A stretch of DNA of 64,000 nt from JBELMB01 sp042088665. Its GTDB lineage: Bacteria > Pseudomonadota > Alphaproteobacteria > Rhodobacterales > Rhodobacteraceae. Shown here one piece after another: positions 60,898 through 64,000 of the stretch. Position 1 is the stretch's first letter; each line of letters begins with the position of its first letter. A program made the position numbers and the translations under genes. The notes beneath the pieces were generated by a model. The model was not told the DNA's origin. It worked only from the letters and a program-made list of their open reading frames with translations, and did no database searches. The stretch lies in contig JBELMB010000003.1 of assembly GCA_042088665.1 (NCBI GenBank), positions 1 through 64,000 of the forward strand, in the 5' to 3' direction.

Positions 60898-61686
60898 ATG
60901 GCGCGAAGCGACACGATGTCAAGCTATGGACGCGGGGTTCGCAACGGCATTCCCTTTGTCGTCGTGGTCTCTCCCTTTGCCATGCTGTTTGGTGTGCTCG
61001 CCACCGAAGCGGGGTTGAGCATCTTTGAAACGCTCGGCTTTTCGTTCATTGTCGTGGCAGGGGCGGCGCAGTTCACCGCGATCCAGCTGATGACCGACGG
61101 GGCGCCAACGCTCGTCGTGCTTGTCTCGGCGCTGGCGGTCAACCTGCGCATGGCGATGTATTCCGCCTCGATCACGCCGCACCTGGGCGCATTGCCCCTG
61201 TGGAAGCGCGCGATCGCCGCCTATCTGCTGGTGGATCAGACCTATACCTCCTCGGCGATGGAGTTCGAAGAGCGCCCGGACCTGACGTTGTCCCAGAAGT
61301 TTGCCTATTTCCTCGGCGTGGCGACCCCCATCATCCCGCCGTGGTACATCTTTTCGCTGCTGGGGGCCTTGATGGGCACCGCGGTGCCATTGGAACTGGG
61401 CCTCGACTTTGCGCTGCCGATTGCCTTTCTGGCGATGATTTCGCCCGGGCTGAAAACCCGGGCGCACCGGGCAGCAGCTCTGGTGGGCGCGCTTGGTGCG
61501 CTTGGGTTTGTCTGGCTTCCCTTCAACCTCGGTCTGATCGTCGGAGCGATCCTGGGCATGCTGACCGGAGCAGAGGTGGAGCGGCGTCAAACCTTGAACG
61601 ACCCAGCCTCAGAAGGCCTTCCCCCAACAAACCTTCCCCCAACAAACCTTCCCCCAACAGGTCGCTCTCCCGAGGATCCGTCATGA
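60898..61686 (+). CDS. AzlC family branched-chain amino-acid exporter, large subunit
   Basis: A 262-residue membrane protein with several hydrophobic segments and AzlC landmarks: NGIPFVVVVSPFAMLFGVLA, GAAQFTAIQLM, NLRMAMYSASI and VDQTYTSS. It functions with AzlD. The ATG at 60898 has TTGGAGG 7 bases upstream. Near the C-terminus the sequence contains a tandem LPPTN repeat that is not part of the family core. It diverges from fdhD with a 43-base gap. Confidence 0.9.
   Translation: MARSDTMSSYGRGVRNGIPFVVVVSPFAMLFGVLATEAGLSIFETLGFSFIVVAGAAQFTAIQLMTDGAPTLVVLVSALAVNLRMAMYSASITPHLGALPLWKRAIAAYLLVDQTYTSSAMEFEERPDLTLSQKFAYFLGVATPIIPPWYIFSLLGALMGTAVPLELGLDFALPIAFLAMISPGLKTRAHRAAALVGALGALGFVWLPFNLGLIVGAILGMLTGAEVERRQTLNDPASEGLPPTNLPPTNLPPTGRSPEDPS
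61617..61659 (+). repeat. Tandem 15-bp repeat within azlC
   Basis: Almost three copies of a 15-bp unit starting CCTTCCCCCAACAAA. They encode LPPTN repeats in frame. Slippage would keep the frame, so copy number could vary between strains. Confidence 0.8.
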
Positions 61687-62012
61687 TTGAGACCTGGGAA
61701 CTGTGGCTGGTGATCTTCGTGCTGGGCTTTGGGTCCTTTGGGCTGCGGTTCATCTTTCTCGGGCTGGTGGGGGATCGTGCGCTGCCGCCCTGGCTGCTCC
61801 GGCATTTGCGGTACACATCCGTTGCGGTGATCCCGGCGCTTGTCGCGCCGCTGGTCCTCTGGCCCGATGCGACGGGCGGCACACCGGATCCGCTGCGGCT
61901 GGCGGCGGCGGCGGCAACATTGGGTGTCGGCATGTGGCGCAAGAATCTGTTTGCTGCGATGGGTGCGGGCGCAGCCGTCATGCTTGCGGGGGCGGTCTTT
62001 ATGCCCGGCTAG
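61683..62012 (+). CDS. AzlD family transport protein
   Basis: A 109-residue membrane protein with about four hydrophobic segments (WELWLVIFVLGFGSFGLRFIFLG, RYTSVAVIPALVAPLVLW, and two C-terminal helices), typical of AzlD. It works with AzlC to export branched-chain amino acids or analogues. The ATG overlaps the azlC stop by 4 bases, so the two subunits are coupled. Confidence 0.9.
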   Translation: MIETWELWLVIFVLGFGSFGLRFIFLGLVGDRALPPWLLRHLRYTSVAVIPALVAPLVLWPDATGGTPDPLRLAAAAATLGVGMWRKNLFAAMGAGAAVMLAGAVFMPG

Positions 62013-62579
62013 GGCTGCGGGTTGCCAACCTCTGTCCGCTTTTCAACCGGAGCGCTGCTGCGCTCCTGACGCCAACCCGTGCAGCGCGAGCCCCTTGATC
62101 GCGCGGTTTTCTCGGACCAGCCCCAGCCTTGAACCCTGACCCGTTGGGTGGGGGGATCTGCGCAACGGCACGCCATGAGACGGTTGCTGCCACGCAGGCA
62201 TGAGAGCGGACTCCATCGGATCGCCGCGCTGCCGTCATACACGCCCAGCGCGCCTTCCGGGCCCAAGCGATTCGCCCTTTGGCCAGGCACTTTGGGCGCG
62301 GCCCTGCGGAAACCTTTGGTGCGCGCAGACATGCCGCCCGACAAGGCGCCCGACACGGTCTCCCCGCGCAAAGGATGCCCCTGCGTAAACCTCTGAACAA
62401 AAGGCACTTCTTCGGCCCGTCAGGTTGGAAACAGTGATTTTCCATATTGGAAAAAATATTCTCGCGCTGATTGTGACAAGCCTGTGTAAACTATTGATAC
62501 TTTGTAGCTATTCTTTCGCATCACCTGTGTTGCCAGTTGTTTCAGTTTGTTCTTGGCCAAAAAGCAACCTGGAGGCATC
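62013..62579 (+). other. Intergenic region before the LamG-like gene
   Basis: This 567-base gap has two parts. 62013-62424 is GC-rich, with a GGAGCG/CGCTCC hairpin at 62049-62066 and no gene I can support. 62425-62579 is strikingly AT-rich (stretches such as TGGAAAAAATATTCT and AACTATTGATACTTTG) and should hold the promoter of the downstream gene. Confidence 0.5.
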
Positions 62580-64000
62580 ATGCCACCTGTTCCGTCAGAC
62601 CGTCCGCTTGGGGACGTTGCCGATATCACCGGCGCCTTTGACATCTCTGTCACCGCGCGTTTCGACAATCTGGTTGGAGGCTCGTGGCAGCGCGTGCTGG
62701 ACCTTGGTGATGGACCTCGGTCCGGCAATATACTGCTGACGCAGGTCGAAAATACCTCTGACATCATGTTCGCGCTTTATCAGGACGGTGCGGTCTACAG
62801 AGTGATCGCGCCCGAGGCCATCGTAGAAGGGGATGTGGCGCGCTGGGGTGTCGGGATCGACGCCGATGGCCGCATGTGGCTGAGCAAGGATGGCGTCGAG
62901 CTTGAGGAAACGCAGGCCGTGGTCCCGGCATCGGTGCCGCGCGCGAACGAGCTTCTGGGACAGTCCAACTGGGCAGAGGACGCACCGCTGGACGGGGCGA
63001 TCCTTGGGCTGACCGTCAGCCAGCCCGGGGCAGACCCGGACACCTACCTTGAGAACAGCCCAACGGAAGTGAGCGGCGCCTTCACGCTCAGCCTCACAGC
63101 CCGGTTTGACGATCTGACCGGCGGTACGGATCAGAACGTGGCAAGCTTTGCGGCGGCGGACGGAAGTGCCATGCTGCGGCTGGGACAAGACGGCGGCACG
63201 GACGGGCTGGTTCTGGAACTGGTCGTTGACGCAGAAAGCTACAGCATTGCGGTGCCTGCCGCGTTGGAAGCAGGCGAACTGACCCATCTGAGCGCAGGTC
63301 TGGACGAAGGCGGTCGGCTCTGGCTGGCGCAGGATGGCACGATTGTGGGTGAGGTGCAGGCGGCCACCCCGGGGCAACCGCTCGAAGCGCTGCCAGTCGG
63401 AATGGCCACGGATGGCGGCACCCCGCTGGACGGTGTTGTACTGGGTTTGTCGGTGGAGGCAGGCACAACCGAGCCGACGGATCCAACCGACCCGACCGAA
63501 CCGACGGACCCGACAGACCCAACGGACCCGACCGACCCAACGGACCCGACAGACCCAACGGACCCGACCGAACCAACGGACCCGACCGAACCAACGGACC
63601 CGACAGACCCAACGGACCCGACCGAGCCCGAAGGTGCCCAGATCTTTGGCGCTTTCTCGATCGAGACAGCCGTTCGGTTCGACAATGTCTGGGGCGGTGA
63701 ATGGCAGCGGGTCTTTGACTTTGGCGATGGCCCCGCATCCAACAACATTCTGTTTGGACAGGTTGAAAACACCACGGACATGATGCTGGAGCTCTGGCAG
63801 GACGAGAGTATTTTCCGCGTCGTGGCACCCGACGCCATCGTCGAAGGCGAGACCGCCACCTGGCGCACCGGGATCGATGCTGATGGACGCATGTGGATCG
63901 AAAAGGACGGATTGGAACTGGCCGATGCGCAGGGCGCGGTTCCGACAGACGAGCCGCGCGCAAACCTGTTGATCGGGGAATCGAACTGGTCTGACGACAC
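62580..64000 (+). CDS. LamG-like repeat protein with Pro-Thr-Asp linker, 5' part
   Basis: The frame is open to the right edge; 473 residues are visible. GGAGG is 6 bases before the ATG. No signal peptide is present, so a C-terminal type I secretion signal beyond the window is possible. Three homologous concanavalin-like (LamG) modules occur at residues about 18-147, 166-292 and 355-end, each with ARFDN-type starts and GIDADGRMW strands; the first and third are closest. Residues 299-349 are a pure PTD/PTE linker. LamG-type modules bind carbohydrates or proteins. The role is probably adhesion or matrix. Confidence 0.82.
   Translation, partial: MPPVPSDRPLGDVADITGAFDISVTARFDNLVGGSWQRVLDLGDGPRSGNILLTQVENTSDIMFALYQDGAVYRVIAPEAIVEGDVARWGVGIDADGRMWLSKDGVELEETQAVVPASVPRANELLGQSNWAEDAPLDGAILGLTVSQPGADPDTYLENSPTEVSGAFTLSLTARFDDLTGGTDQNVASFAAADGSAMLRLGQDGGTDGLVLELVVDAESYSIAVPAALEAGELTHLSAGLDEGGRLWLAQDGTIVGEVQAATPGQPLEALPVGMATDGGTPLDGVVLGLSVEAGTTEPTDPTDPTEPTDPTDPTDPTDPTDPTDPTDPTEPTDPTEPTDPTDPTDPTEPEGAQIFGAFSIETAVRFDNVWGGEWQRVFDFGDGPASNNILFGQVENTTDMMLELWQDESIFRVVAPDAIVEGETATWRTGIDADGRMWIEKDGLELADAQGAVPTDEPRANLLIGESNWSDD
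63474..63626 (+). repeat. Tandem 9-bp repeat encoding 17 PTD/PTE units
   Basis: Seventeen in-frame copies of a nonamer, CCn-ACn-GAy/r, encode Pro-Thr-Asp or Pro-Thr-Glu. Codon third bases vary (CCG/CCA, ACG/ACC/ACA), so the repeat is old or selected rather than freshly expanded. It separates LamG modules 2 and 3. Confidence 0.9.

Noticed and set aside
62009..62407. Minus-strand 132-codon frame after azlD
   Set aside because: Arg/Gly/Ser-rich composition with no start context and no family; treated as non-coding.
63474..63626. Possible CRISPR-like array
   Set aside because: The repeat has no spacers and is a 9-bp unit in frame with an open coding sequence.

Overview
The window looks like a chromosomal piece of a marine alphaproteobacterium of the Rhodobacteraceae (Roseobacter group). 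The evidence is high GC, GC-rich third codon positions, many ATGA-overlapping operons, the housekeeping genes rpsA, ihfB, trpF and lapA, polyhydroxybutyrate genes phaA and phaB, DUF1127, DUF465 and Hint_2-type proteins, an ectoine synthase, and an AzlCD pair. There is no rRNA, CRISPR array, intact insertion sequence or prophage. One tRNA gene, tRNA-Gly(TCC), is present. The genus assignment is inference; no search was possible.

Layout. (1) 1-11.3 kb: the 3' end of an enolase-superfamily gene faces a tightly packed minus-strand operon of eleven genes. Its promoter lies near 11.28 kb. It encodes a TIM-barrel sugar isomerase/epimerase, DhaL, DhaK, a LacD/YihT-type class I aldolase, a GntR/HutC regulator, a fucose-isomerase-like protein, a complete ABC importer and a nucleoside hydrolase. 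Together they look like uptake and breakdown of an unidentified pentose, deoxysugar or nucleoside. (2) 11.3-15.7 kb: an MFS transporter diverges from a thiolase-fold protein without thiolase catalytic residues, a DUF35 partner and an acyl-CoA ligase. (3) 16.5-27.3 kb: an atypical SDR, the tRNA, an MhqD/MhqO-like quinone detoxification pair with a divergent LysR regulator, an isopropylmalate-dehydrogenase-family enzyme, an ABC exporter, a 5'-nucleotidase, a DUF952 protein and pyrD. (4) 27.3-33.1 kb: the rpsA/ihfB/lapA/trpF block, with four small, mostly exported, unknown proteins between rpsA and ihfB. (5) 33.4-39.9 kb: a Hint-domain protein, a DUF1045 protein, a GNAT enzyme, small membrane and DUF1127 proteins, rpsD and an EAL-domain phosphodiesterase. 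(6) 40-47.3 kb: phaA/phaB, an EamA transporter, a GcvA-like regulator, several very small genes, a TrmN6-like methylase and a polyprenyl diphosphate synthase. (7) 47.3-56.6 kb: ispE, a periplasmic TPR protein, a PilZ protein, ETF-QO, a solitary ectC, a divergent subtilase paired with a ribbon-helix-helix protein, and greA. (8) 56.6-62 kb: a molybdenum cofactor operon (fdhD, mobA, mobB, and a DUF429-like/MoeA fusion), diverging from azlCD. (9) 62.6 kb to the right edge: a large LamG-like repeat protein with a Pro-Thr-Asp linker, cut by the window end.

The strongest candidates for undescribed biology are the sugar operon, the thiolase-like/DUF35/ligase operon, the MoeA fusion, the lone ectC and the subtilase/RHH pair. 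A 22-bp palindromic element occurs three times at gene 3' ends.
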